64,000 nucleotides of DNA from Hemicordylus capensis (taxonomy: Eukaryota > Chordata > Lepidosauria > Squamata > Cordylidae), in the NCBI RefSeq assembly GCF_027244095.1, contig NC_069661.1:151481501-151545500 (forward strand), in the 5' to 3' direction. Shown piece by piece: positions 48,986 through 60,421 of this stretch (the stretch's first letter is position 1; the number at the start of each line of letters is the position of its first letter). The notes under the pieces were generated by a model. That model was not told the origin of the DNA, did no database searches, and saw only the letters and a program-made list of their open reading frames with translations. The translations under genes and the position numbers were made by a program.

Positions 48986-49539
48986 GGTTTTAGTGGGGCA
49001 ATCCCAGAAAAGTGTGCACTGGATTTCAAACGTTAGAAATAATTTCTGTCAGCGCTGAAAGGTAACTTTTCGCTCTCTGACGCTTAGGGCACAAACATTA
49101 GAGATGTTTCACTGTACAATCCAGGTCGAAGAAACTGAAGCCAATAGCACTAAACCAGTTTCAGTGGTTTGAGAATCGCGGCGTCTCTCTCGTAATTCCC
49201 AAACACACAGGCATGAAAGCAGTTTCTTCACCTCTTACACAGCCAATAAATAACACAGTCATCTAGGATCCGCTCGGGACATTGTCCCCGTCCCTCCCCC
49301 ACCGTCTGAAGACCTGCATGGTCACCCTGATCACCAACCCAAACAACTTTTTTTTCCTCCTGTCCCGGCCCCTCCTCCCTTTCCTTCTGGCAATCCTAGT
49401 GGTTCCCTAGGGCGCAATGCTCCCTTCCATCTTGAGTGGTAGCTCCTTTTCGTTCTCAAGAGGATCTGTTTCTGTTCCCCGTTTTCCTGTTTTTCCTCAA
49501 AAATCGTCCTCTTGTCGCCTAGCCCGGATTGTGCAAAAT

Positions 49540-50040
49540 GGACCCGAAGGAGAGCTTGCTTTCGCGGGCACAAATCGCACTCCAGCCCACAAGCAAAATG
49601 GCGGCTGTTTGGCTTCGCCCTGGTAACCCTGCCCCTGCCAGGCGGGACGGGTGAACCCCGTGCAGTGGGAGGAAGGGAGGGGGAGAACCGACGCCATTTT
49701 CCCAGAGAGAGAGGCAGTGACATAGGAGGGAGCGTAGGCGGCTGCGAGGAGGGAGACACGGGAGCAGGAGCAGGAGCGGCGGCCGCGGCAGCAGTGGCAG
49801 TTGGGGGATTGTGCAGAAATCCCAAGGAGAAGGCGCCTCTCAGCTAGTCCTCGCGGGGCTCTGTGCGGCGAATAACCTTCGGGTCCTCACCACTGACCCT
49901 CCCCCCTTCCCCCCGGGCTGCTGAGGGCTACGTCCTGCTCAGACAAGGGACATCCGCAGTGGGACTGTTGCATTGTTTTGGTTGGGATAAGAGAGGGGCT
50001 CAGTTAAGGGGGTGCTGCTGCCTGGCCTGTGATCATTACA
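49540..50040 (+). promoter_or_regulatory. CpG-island promoter and probable non-coding first exon, plus strand
   Basis: Strongly CpG-rich. AAAATGGCGGC at 49595-49605 is a plus-oriented YY1 element of the type found just downstream of TATA-less start sites. An opposite copy (AAAATGGCGTC on minus) lies at 49690-49700. The segment then runs through purine-rich GGAGACACGGGAGCAGGAGC and GGCGGCCGCGGCAGCAG to CATTACAG|GTGAGT at 50040/50041, an excellent splice donor. No long in-frame start is convincing, so this is best read as a 5'-UTR exon whose coding exons lie beyond the first intron. Start approximate; gene unknown. Confidence 0.65.
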
Positions 50041-50046
50041 GGTGAG
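50038..50046 (+). promoter_or_regulatory. Strong 5' splice donor
   Basis: CAG|GTGAGT matches the U1 snRNA consensus at nearly every position and falls exactly where CpG density drops. It is the best splice signal associated with the 49.5-50.0 kb island. Confidence 0.65.
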
Positions 50047-52633
50047 TCTGCCATTATTATCCTTATTTATTATGATTGTCATGCCCTGTGATGAGTGCCT
50101 AAGGGGAAATGGGGTAGGGGGAAGGACCTATTAAAGAGAGGTGAGAAAGTGGCGGAGCATCTCTTTCCCTCTGGTGTCTAAATGTGTATTGTGGTCCCCG
50201 TTCCCTCCCCCCACCTCCTGAATTGTGAATGTTCTTTTACTCGGGATTTTCGTCTCAGCGGAAGGGGGGGTGAGTTAAAAAGGAAAGGGAGTCGCTATAT
50301 CTTGTGAATATGGCGCGTTATTGTAACTGGCGGACCTGAGGGTTTGCTTCTTTTTTTCATAGTTATGCCAGCCTTCTACTTTATGTTAAAGAAAGGGAAA
50401 TCTCGAGGAGGCTGTTACGAGAAGAAACAGCGCATTTCTGTCAACCTCGGATTGAAAGAACAGACGGGAGTGTTTTAAAAGAGTGATATTGTTGAGAATT
50501 GAGTTTTCTGGAAACCGCTTTGGAAGCCTATTCTGTGTTCCTCGCCTGTATCTTGTGTGGTACTAATACGGCTCGTTATGGGCCTAATCTTCCGTCTACA
50601 CCCCCCCACCTCATTTACCTTCCATCTTCTCATCACTGTGCTCTGTGGTATAATAGAGACAAACGGTGAACAGTTCTAAGGACTTTTAAAAGGGGGTGGC
50701 GGCAGGTGGAGATTATTCTAGCTGTTCATCTTTAAGATAGGTGGTACCAGGTTATATTTATGATCAGCTCTGCGTTATAGGTTACTCTTCCGATCAGTGG
50801 TGGCGTTCCTTAAGGGACACGCACATCTTTCTTGAAAGGAGTTGTTTGGAATAGCCCCTATTGCTGCAGACATGGGGGAGGAGAAACAAACGGTCCACTG
50901 TGTAGTACTAAATAGGGTAGAAGAAACATAATATACACCAATTAGAAAGGTCCCGTACTTCTCTGTACTCAAACATCGAGGAATGCCTGGTGATTAAAGC
51001 CTCAAGGTTCTCAGTTCATATAAATCACTCTTTAAAACACCATATCTATAGTAAAAGGTCTAAATGTAAACTGTTTTAGCTTCGGTTTATTTAGATTTCC
51101 TTTAAAGAGACTAATAATGAAACGTTTTCTAATCTTGCAAATGCATATTTAAGAGAACTAAAATATTGTCTGAAAACGCTGATGACCTACAAAGAACACT
51201 TTACAGTATACATCATACTTTTAAAGTTACTTTCAGTAAGAGTGGAGTAAAAACTGTAATTTCCCTCTTTTGTCCTTTAGAGATTCTAAAAATGGCGGCC
51301 TCAGGCTGATGTTGTGGTAATCTAATCAGCTCGGGTCCTCCACACCCCATGCAGTGCATTTGTCTGCAGCACATTATAGGCTTAATATGCTTAGATGAAA
51401 AAAGACTGTCGTTTTCCAATAATGAACAGAACATGTCTCATCTTTACTACGATTAAAATGCTGTGTTCCAGCTGATTAATTTTATTGGTTATTTGTATGA
51501 AAGGCGAATCAACGAGACCACTCTTCCTAGGGGAGGGGAAAGATGACGGACTTGTGTAGCTGCTTTGGCTCTATGTGTGTGCATGCGTGTGTGTGTGTAT
51601 ATATATATATATGTTTGAAGTGAGTTCATACGCATGCCATATTAATCTTTTCACTTTTGTTTTTAAAATGGTGGACAAATTCCTGTCTGCCTCTTAACCT
51701 AGATGTGTGCTGCTATAATGTCTACTGATGGCATAAAAACAATATTAAAATGAGAAAATTAAAACAATCATATTGCTTAACATGGCATATCATTTAAGCT
51801 TGTGATGGCATTGTCAAACAAAACAATTCTGTATTAATTGTCTGTTGCTATTGGACACACATTTTCCTAGATTCTCCTCCCCCCCACCCAAAGAAATTAT
51901 ATGGACAGATTCAAAACCTTTATGTATGTATGTAGGTTTAAATATATATTTGCATTTAATTTTCCTACAGGAAATTTCCTTTATGCACATTAAATACATA
52001 TTTTGATATGAAAAGTAGCATCTTTTAAAGAAGTATTACTTTCCCATGACAAATTAGTAGTGTTGTTTTAAAGCCAGCCAGCCAGCCAGCCATCACCGCT
52101 CTGTTAAATCTCTCCCCACACCCCCCCAAACAAATAAAGGATGCATTTCTGATGTACTGAAAACAGTTATGAGCAACATGTTTCTACAAAGGTATATGGA
52201 AGTTTAAATTTCTTTGACTTCATTATTTTGCACTTTAAATACTCTGAGGCCTGGTTTTTTACTTCAGTGTACTCTTGGAACCTTCTGGATTTTAAAAGGC
52301 CAGAGAGCAAGATTGCTCCCCCCACACCTCTGGAAATACTAATTTGCATATATAACTTTCACTGTCTCGCATAATTGCTAACCTGTTTCTTAGGTATATG
52401 AAGGAAGAAAGTATGCATTACAAGACTGTCCATGTATGCTTTCAGTATGTTGTGAGGCCCAGAGCATAGTGCATTAAGCATGGTGTCCAGGAATATAACC
52501 TTTGCCAGGAATACAAATCTTCTTGGAACTGTTGCCATTCTTGTGATAAATTTTATAATCTTCTGGGTATATTGTCTAAAGTTTGGAACAGCAGGATGAC
52601 CTGTATTCACCTTTTGGGTGTTCCTTGATTATA
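50047..52633. other. Probable first-intron sequence, repeat-poor
   Basis: Largely unique. Early intron (to about 50.4 kb) is moderately GC-rich, then AT-rich. It contains an acceptor-like TTTGTCCTTTAG (51269-51280) followed 8 bp later by AAAATGGCGGCC, a short (GT)n(TA)n tract at 51576-51612 and a (GCCA)n run at 52075-52092. Confidence 0.45.
51269..51300 (+). promoter_or_regulatory. Isolated YY1-type motif after an acceptor-like site
   Basis: TTTGTCCTTTAG resembles a 3' splice site. AAAATGGCGGC at 51289-51299 is identical over 11 bp to the element at 49595-49605, though the surrounding sequence is AT-rich. It could be an intronic enhancer, an alternative first or second exon, or chance. Confidence 0.4.
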
Positions 52634-52896
52634 GATTATTATTATTATTTTTACATTTATATCCTGCTCTTTCTCCAAGGAGCCCAGAGCAGTGTACTAC
52701 ATACTTGAGTTTCTCTTTCACAAAAACCCCGTGAAGTAGGTTAGGCTGAGAGAGAAGTGGCTGGCCCAGAGTCACCCAGCTAGTTTCATGGCTGAATGGG
52801 GATTTGAACTTGGGTCTCCCCGGTCCTAGTCCAGCACTCTAACCACTACACCACGCTGGCTCTCCACTATACCACGCTGGCTACACCACGCTGGCT
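52634..52896 (-). mobile_element. Sauria SINE copy C, reverse, with duplicated head
   Basis: The plus strand shows the (ATT)n tail, TTTATATCCTGCTCTTTCTC, CACCCAGCTAG, box B GGATTTGAACTTGGG and head ACTACACCACGCTGGCTCTC. Beyond the normal head the ACCACGCTGGCT motif is repeated twice more (to 52896), a small tandem duplication of the SINE 5' end. Confidence 0.92.
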
Positions 52897-54529
52897 AGTC
52901 TGTACTAGCATAACAATATTTGGTTTCACTCAAATGGAATTCCAAAAGAACTAAAATTAACACTGACCTCCTAAAATGGTCTAACTGCTCTTTGTTGCTA
53001 ACTTTGTGGTCTTTGAGCTATTTACTGAAGGAAACCATGAGCATGAAACCATGAGTTCTGTGTTTGTTCAGAATCTACCTGTCTGTCCAACTGCTTCATA
53101 TAGAGTTGAAGCCATCTTAAGTCCTTTGTTCTACATTGTCCCTCACTCACTGCTGGCACTGTTGTATCCTGTTGATGATTTCTGATCTATCATTTGGGAA
53201 TGATTGGTCTAACAGTCTAATCCTATTCATTCTTTTAGAGAAACAATCCCCATTGTGCTCAGCGGGGCTTACCTCTAAGTGTCCCTAGGATTGTAGCCAA
53301 GGGTGGCTCTATAGGGGGGATAAGTGCCCCTGAGGCACGTAGTTTGCCCCCACCTGCCACCATTTCTGTTTCAGAAATCTAATATGCTCACCCACCCACT
53401 TTACCCCTTGTGTGTTCCCCTTCAGTTTTTTCTGGTGCTACCATGACTACAGATTCATTTCTTGGAATTAGAAAGTGGAGTTCAGAATATGATCTTTTAT
53501 TTAGTTGTTCCTATCTCTATGGTTCAGTGTTGGTTGGTAATCTCTTTGTATGTTTTTGAGGCCAGTTTAAAACAATAATGATTGTGAATGAATACATTAT
53601 CATAGTAAAAATGTAGAGTTAAAATAAGAAATAGACTTCCTTGGAGCTGAACAGAGATGCAGCTAACTGTCTCGTAAGTTTAGAAATATCAGCTAAGGCC
53701 TAGAAAACAAAAATGTATTAAAGAATTGCAAGAACTATTTGACTACATGTAATGTTGGCCCAAAATGTTAAGAAAACTTAACATTTTTATGCATTTTTAT
53801 TATACATTTCATTAACATTTTAAACATTTTCATTGTTTATAATATAAACAATAAATTGTTTATAACTCCAGAATTCCTTAAATCTAATAAACCCTGTTTA
53901 CATTGTTCTAATTAATCGTTGCTATCCATGTGGGTAACTATGGTAGGGTACAATAAGCTGTTCTGTGGCTCACATTGTTTATTTCTATACCTGGAAAGAA
54001 ATCAACATGTCTTACTAGCTCTTTTACATAATATTTCCCACTCCCTTTTCAATGTGTAGAAATGCAGAAACGGAAATAGTATGAAAGATCTCAAAATAAA
54101 ATAACTTATTTCATTGTTGAGGAATGATTTTCTCTCCATCCTATTCCTAATAATCTCCAAAAAAAGTGCAGAAAAACCTTTGATTTGAATTTGGATTCAG
54201 ATAAGCTTTGGAGCTATGAGACTTCAGAGGGACCTATGGACAATCCAGAAGCATTCAAATGGGTGAATATTTGGTTTAGTTTTGAGATTTAATTACAGAA
54301 TTAAGGTTATCTTAATGCTGAAGTATAGAGTACCACAAAATAAAGAACTCAAAATAAATGTTTGCTATACTAGATCTATGGATTATTTTACATCAGTTAA
54401 CTCAACATATGACTCTGTAAGAAGTCTTACATGCCATTCGTTCTCAAGTTTTTGACCAAGGTAAACCTCAATAGAATTTCTGTGTAATCTATAATCTATC
54501 TGATCCAGAATAAATTGGATTATCATGTT
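52897..54529. other. AT-rich non-coding sequence with repeat fragments
   Basis: R3 fragment at 53239-53300 (CAGCGGGGCTTACCTCTAAG, ATTGTAGCC). 53300-53360 begins CAAGGGTGGCTCTATAGGGG and looks like a hAT terminus without a partner. The rest is unrecognised. Confidence 0.45.
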
Positions 54530-55225
54530 GAGGCTGCTGAGGGAGTGGGGGCTCCCCCCCACCCAGATTCCAGGCTCCTCTGCCTCGGATGAGAGCTTTC
54601 TGAGAATGAGGGCACACATGCACCTTGATGAAGACACAGGGTGCATGTGCATCCTCATTCTCAGCCTGCTATCAGCCCCAACAGAAGCAGGGGGCCTTGG
54701 GAACCTGGGTAAGCAGTGTGGAATTGAGTAGCACTCCAGCTTGCCACTGCTCCTGCCACCAACCTGCCCAGGCTCCCAAGAAAGACAAGACAGCACATGG
54801 GCAGCCAGATGGGCTGCAGCGAAGGAGAGTGCCGGCTCCTTTGCCTGTCTCGCATCCATGTGCTTTCTTGGCCCGCTCCGCCACTTCTGAGCAGCCAGTG
54901 GAGACAAGGCAAGCTGGCAGGTGAGGAAGCTGGTCCTCTCCCTTGCTGCAGCCCATCTGGGTGCCCACACACTGTATTGGCTGGTTCAGTCAGCAGCAGC
55001 AACCCCAAGTGCGCACCTGAGAGTGAGAGAGCATGCGAGACCCTTCAGAATGCCCGCTGGCTCTCCTTGCCTCCCCTGGCTACTCAGAAGCAGTGGAGCT
55101 GGCCAAGGGTGGGGGGAGAATTTTTTGTGCCAGTGCCTTCAGGGGAGGGAAATGGCCTTGTGGGCCAAGGAAAAAAGGCCTCGTGGGCCAGATCTGGCCT
55201 GCAGGCTGTATGTTATGCAGGCCTG
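54530..55225. mobile_element. GC-rich hAT-like element with nested inverted repeats
   Basis: The right end, read in reverse (CAGGCCTGCATAACATACAG), resembles a common hAT terminus. The interior holds one inverted pair at 54791-54829 / 54936-54973 (arm core CAGATGGGCTGCAGC) and a second at about 54868-54918 / 55058-55108 (CACTTCTGAGCAGCCAG against its complement). These explain the overlapping 100-195-codon frames on both strands, which are not genes. The left terminus is not defined. Confidence 0.5.
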
Positions 55226-57164
55226 AATTAAAGATACCAGTAGAGCCCAGGTCCCCTACTTTCTGTGCTATTGTGGCAATTTTCAAAGCTGAGGGAACTG
55301 CTGATCTCTGCTGCACTACAGCCTTGCTACTGCAGATGTCTAGATGTTGTTGCTGCAGCTTCCAGCTCAGCAAGGATCAGGTAATACAAGGAGCCCTATA
55401 GGGCCTCATCTGGCCATATAAAGCTGCTGATTCTGGCCTAGTTCCTCAGTCAAAGAAAAATTGCTGCCCTTAGAGTGATTCTTTGCTAAACTGCTTGCAG
55501 TATCAGGTCCTTTTCCCTGATAGCCATAAGTGTAATTTTGTTGGGCAGTGGGAGGGGCTGAGAGTGGGAAGGTAGCAGCATGCAAGATAAATCAGGAAAA
55601 CAGAAATTGGAGATTTTTTTTTTTAAAGATGTATTGGTTGGTGCTCTCTTCCAGTAAAATATAATATTTCTCATTGATACACATTGCATGAGAGTTTTAG
55701 CTATTAATACTTGGGAATTGTGTGCACATGTATCAGTAGTATCTGATACTCTAGAAACACAAGAGAAATACAATGGCAAAACCTCCTGCAGGGTTCAGGT
55801 ATCGTTAGGAGAATTTAATATCAAAAAGCAAAGCAGTACAAAACTGAACAATTGTTGGCCTCAAATGCCATCAAAGCAGCTTTAAATCTGAGGCAGTGAA
55901 ATCTGCACGATTCATAGAGAAGCATGATCGTAAAGTAGATATTCTTGATCCATTCAGTTAATATTTTTGTGAAGGAAAAGGTTGAAAATAAACTGTATAC
56001 TCTTACAACATGTCTTTTATTTTAATTTGTGCACCTCAAATGGAGGTGTCCAGTAAGTGAATGGTTAGTGGGAAGGACTGTAGAGACTTATTTATTTTAC
56101 TATCTCATGTTGCATTATAGAGTAAAGGATAGTAGGCTGGTTACTTCTGTGTTCTTGGGAAATTTTAGAATCCTACAGTTCTAAATTAATTTACATTTTG
56201 TTGGATTTAATGGGATCACCAACTTCATACAGGCTTCAGATTGTCTTCTCATTGACGAAAACAAGACAATTGCAGTGAAAGGTGGTATGATTTGTATATA
56301 GCTGTCTTGGTTCTCTCTGTGTTGATAGTTTGTTCCACATTTTAGAATAGCATCACTCAGGGACTTAAGAATGGCATATAGATCTTTTGCCACCATAATC
56401 AGAGCCCATCCTGAACTTAGGTTATTTCCCACATGCCTCTAGGAAGTTGAAACAGCAAAGATTTCCTGAATGACTAAGCAGCTCCCCAATCCCCCACTTC
56501 CTTTTCCTGTCTTCTCAGGATTGGCAACCAAGGAGAGAGCTCCTTCATTTTCTCTTGATTCAGATCTTTACCTTTACCCTTTGCTTGCACTCCAACTCTG
56601 AACTTTTCAATCTGCGTACCCCATGCTCCGGAAAGGGCGACCAGCACCCCCCTTGAGGGGATGAGAGCCGCCCCACGAAAGAAAACAAAAAAGGCAAAGA
56701 GAAAGGAAAAGTGAGGTACTTCTGGGGTTGTTGAGTGATAAGATTAGTGGTGGTGGGCAAGCTTCCCTTTTAAATACTCTTATGATCTTCTATGACAGTG
56801 CTTAGTCACAGGAGAATGTTGGTCCTTTCTGTGCAGCATTCTCAGTTTGTGTGGATCAGTGGAAAAATGGGATTGGATGGTGCCCCATGTAAATTGCAAG
56901 TGTGAACTAGAATATGCTTCAGAATCCTCTGCAACACACAGGCCTCTTCAGCAGATGCATAGGAATTCCTTGGCAGACAAATGAATGTGGAAGGGGTTCC
57001 CTGGAGGTAGTAAGCATGAAAACCACTGATAGAAATTAAGGATTGGGACAACCTAATATTTACAGGAGTTGCATTGTCATTATTGGCTTTTAATATTAGC
57101 ATTTAGCGTAACATCTGTTCTGGGTAGTTTGATGGAACATAATTAAAGATAAAATCTATATATA
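55226..57164. other. Mostly unassigned sequence
   Basis: 56795-57025 carries a hAT-like end (CATGAAAACCACTG) related to 22826-23168. A minus-strand 83-codon frame at 56181-56432 has an unremarkable composition and no known motif. Nothing else is recognised. Confidence 0.4.
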
Positions 57165-57847
57165 TAAATTATATAGAAGAACAGGCCTTGCTAAAGGAAA
57201 ATCAGCATGGCTTCTGTAACTATTTTATTTTAATTTTTATGTAACTATTCTGTAACAACATGGCTTTTGTTCTTTAGTGTATTTGGACTTTCAAAAAGCT
57301 TTGGACAAGATCCCTCATCAGAGGCTCTTGAGCAAAGTTAGCAGTCAAGGGATTCATTCATAGGAACTGGTTGAAGGACAGGAAATGGAGGTTAGGAATA
57401 AATGAACAATTTTCACAATGGAGAGAAGAAAGTAGTGGGGTCCCCCAAGATCTATATTGTGACCACTGCTTTTTAACTTACTCATAAATGATCTAGAAAT
57501 TTGGGTAAGTATTGAAGTGGCCAAACTTGCAGAAGATACTAAACTATTTAGGGTAGTGAAATCCAAAACAGATTGTGAAGAGCTCCAAAGGATCTCTCCA
57601 AACTGGGTGAGTGGACAGCAAAATGGCAGATGTGCTTCAATGTAAGTAAGTGTAAAGTGATGCACTTTGGGGCAAAAAACCTCACATATACACTGAGGTC
57701 TGAGCTGTCTGATCAGGATAGGGATCTTGAGGTTGTGGTGGACAACTCACTGAAAACTCAAATCCGTGCACAACAGCTGTGAAAAGGCAAATTCTATGCC
57801 AGGGATCATTAGGAAGGGGATTGATGATAAAACTGCTATTATTATAA
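57165..57847 (+). mobile_element. CR1 LINE, RT-containing part (left half, split by Helitron)
   Basis: Begins GAAGAACAGGCCTTGCTAAA and contains the translated block LDFQKALDKIPHQRLL followed by GGGGTCCCCCAAG (the VPQG region of LINE RT), TGATGCACTTTGGGGCAAAA and AACTGCTATTATTATAA. It is 5'-truncated and frame-decayed, with a small internal deletion near 57230. It continues after the inserted Helitron at 58865. Confidence 0.9.
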
Positions 57848-58864
57848 CTAGCTTAACCTACGCAGAGCATCTGTGCACTAGTACTTGATTGCTCCCTTTG
57901 CCATAGCCTCCCACACTTCAGAGATCTCTCCAACCACACCTGAGCTGCACTTCTGCTCTTCCTCCTCCATCCTGTTGCTTCCATCCCCCTCACTCTTCTT
58001 GGTCACTCCTCCATCCTTTTACTCCATCCCCCTCACCACTCTTGGTTGCATATACAGCGTTGCTGGTGCCTATTGGCCAAGCTGTAGCCCCCTATCCCCA
58101 GAGACCTCTTCACCTGAGCCCTGCTCCTGCTTCTCCCCACAGGAGCAGCAACAGCAGTGATTGACCACACCCTTCCTTTCTGATGCCACTGCCATGGCCA
58201 TTTGTTCCCCTCAGGCTGCTGACAGGCCCGGGTCTGTCCCTTGCCTGCCTGCCTCCCTCCGCCGATGGCCTCGGTAGCCCCAAACAACAGCAGTGGTTGA
58301 CTGGGCCTTTCCTTGCTGCCTCTGCGGCCATGGCTGCTCATTCCCTTCAGGCCACTTATAGGCTCTTCCTGTCCCTCGCCCTTCCTTCTTTTTCTCCCTT
58401 CCTGAGTTAACAGATCTTGTTTCCTCATCTAATTCACACAACGGCAGCCTCCTCCTGAAGGGCTCTTTCCTCCCTCACAACCTCTCCCTTCACAGACCCT
58501 TGCCCATGATCCTTTTAGATAGATAGATAGATTCCTCTCCTCTACAATCAAGAACATCTTCCAACCAGTAACAGTTGCATTCCAACTGATCTTAACCATC
58601 ACAGGCTCCTCCTCCCTATCTGCATATGGAATCCCCACTGCCCAATCACCATGGTGCTTCTGCTCTCACAGGCTCCTCCTCCCTATCTGCATATGGAATC
58701 CCCACTGCCCAATCACCATGGTGCTTCTGCTCTTACAGGCTCCTCCTCCCTATCTGCATATGGAATCCCCACTGTCCAATCAGGTCTTCTGCTTGCAAAC
58801 TCTTGTGAGAGCTGCCACACATGGGATTAGCCACGGGTATGTCTTAGTGAATTATAGAGCTATA
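57848..58864 (-). mobile_element. Non-autonomous Helitron 2, inserted in CR1
   Basis: On the minus strand the element ends with a hairpin (CGCAGA / TCTGTG with GCA loop), spacer and CTAG (57848-57851), and begins TATAGCTCTATAATTC at 58864, close to the TCCTCTATAAT start of Helitron 1. It enters exactly between A (57847) and T (58865) of the CR1, which reads through as TTATAA|TGCC. The interior is CT-rich, has no Rep/helicase frame, and carries a 67-bp tandem array at 58601-58790. The first dinucleotide is TA rather than canonical TC, a likely point change. Confidence 0.8.
58601..58790 (-). repeat. 67-bp minisatellite inside Helitron 2
   Basis: A unit starting ACAGGCTCCTCCTCCC occurs at 58601, 58668 and 58735, about 2.8 copies. 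The copies differ by very few bases, so the expansion is recent. The unit contains TGCATATGGAATCCCCACTG and CCAATCACCATGG. Confidence 0.93.
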
Positions 58865-59527
58865 TGCCTTTATACAAATCTATGGTTCAGCTACATTTAG
58901 AATATTGTATACAGTTCTAGTCACCATATCTCTGAAAGGATATTGTAGAACTGAAAATGGTGTAGAAGAGGACAACCAAGATGATCAAAGGGCTAGAGCA
59001 CCTTCCTTATGAGATAAGGCTACAATACTTGGGGCTTTTTAGTTCTGGAAAAAAGGCACCTGAGGAGAGAGATGATGGAGGCTTATAAAATTATGCATGG
59101 TAGATATGGATAAGTTTTTCTCCCTCTGTCACAACAGTTGAAGCAGGGTTCATCTCACAAAGTTGATTGCCAGGAAATTTAGGACTGACAGAAGGAAGTA
59201 GTTTTTAATACAGTACATAATCAATAGAATTCTCTGCCACAGGATGTGGTGATACCCACCAGCTTGAATGGCTTTAAATGGGGCTTAGACAAATTCATGG
59301 AGAACAGATCTATCAATGCCTGCTAGTTTTGATGACTATAGGCTATCTCCATGTTCAGAGCCAGGATGCCTCCGAATACCAGTTTCAGGACAGCAATGGC
59401 AGAAGAGGGGGCATTCCTTTATCTCATGTTTGTAGGCTTCCCAGAGGCATCTTGTAGTGCACTGTGGGAAACAAGGTGCTGGACTAGATAGGCCTTGGGC
59501 CTGATCCAACAATGCTCTTCTTATGCT
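58865..59527 (+). mobile_element. CR1 LINE, 3' end (right half)
   Basis: TATACAAATCTATGGTTCAG, GTAGAAGAGGACAACCAAGA, ATGGAGAACAGATCTATCAA and GGCCTTGGGCCTGATCCAAC align with 13752-14366 and extend 5' to join 57847. Confidence 0.92.
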
Positions 59528-60180
59528 CAATTCTATGTCTACTTTGGAACATCCATCTAAAATAAATCAATACATAAATGTTCTGCAGATTGAATGAAGA
59601 TTTTGTGGAAAGTCAGCCAAAAAAGTCTACATTGAAGTTTAGACTTCTGCATTGTGAAGTTATCTCTCTCCTTTGAAGCCATGGGTTTCTTTTCTTTTCT
59701 TCTTGGTGGTGGTTCTACTTAATGAAAGGTGGTATATAAATTTAACAATAAATAAATAAAATAAAATTTTAAATACCGTATTTATCTGAATAGAAGATGA
59801 CTGAATTTAAGATGACCCCCTTAAAAATAGTCTTAATACAGGTTATACCTGTATGTACCCCAAAAGAACAGTGCTCTGAATTTAAGACCCCACCAGTTAC
59901 TAACACCAAATAACTTAAGAAAAACCTAGTCTTGGATTTAGTTAAATAATGTAAAATTTTGGTGTCTGCTAATGCCACTTCTTCAGCCTGTGTAAAAAAA
60001 AAAAAAAGTAAAATTGAACAGGTGTCTGTTCTGTAATTATAAATGTATTTGTATGTTACTGACATGGGCTGTTGCTGTCCGGCTTTAAATTAGCACTGAG
60101 TGCTTGTCAAGGTTAGCACTGAGACTGTGTATATGGCCTTAGTCAGCTATCTGTGGAAAGAGACCAATGAGGGACAGATA
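59528..60180. other. AT-rich sequence with a LINE/SINE tail
   Basis: 59700-59775 ends in AAAGGTGGTATATAAATTTA and (AAAT)n, resembling an R1/L2-type tail. The rest is unassigned. Confidence 0.45.
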
Positions 60181-60421
60181 CAGTGGTCCCTCGACTTACG
60201 AAGATAATCCGTTCCGAACGCACGTTCGTAGGTCGGAATTTTCGTAAGTCGAAAAGCGCATCCACGGAGGTCCGGAAACATTCGTAAGTCAAGGAAACCG
60301 CATCTAAAAATTCGTAGGTCGAGGAAGCCGCATCTAAACCGGCAACGACTTCCGGTATTTTTTGTCATTCGTATGTCGAAATCTTCGGATGTCGAGTACT
60401 TCGTAAGTCGAGGGACCACTG
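60181..60421. mobile_element. CpG-rich Tigger-like (TcMar) MITE
   Basis: Starts CAGTGGTCCCTCGACTTACG and ends CGTAAGTCGAGGGACCACTG, a perfect 20-bp inverted repeat, flanked by TA on both sides (60179-60180 and 60422-60423). 241 bp with many intact CpGs and an internal degenerate TTCGTAAGTCGA repeat. CpG retention and perfect termini suggest the youngest DNA transposon in the window. No transposase. Confidence 0.93.

Noticed and set aside
54383-55231. 195-codon minus frame and 144-codon plus frame
   Set aside because: The plus and minus frames resemble each other because of inverted repeats in a hAT-like block; no domain.
58600-58790. CRISPR-like array (regular 67-bp units)
   Set aside because: The units are contiguous tandem repeats with no unique spacers, inside a eukaryotic Helitron.
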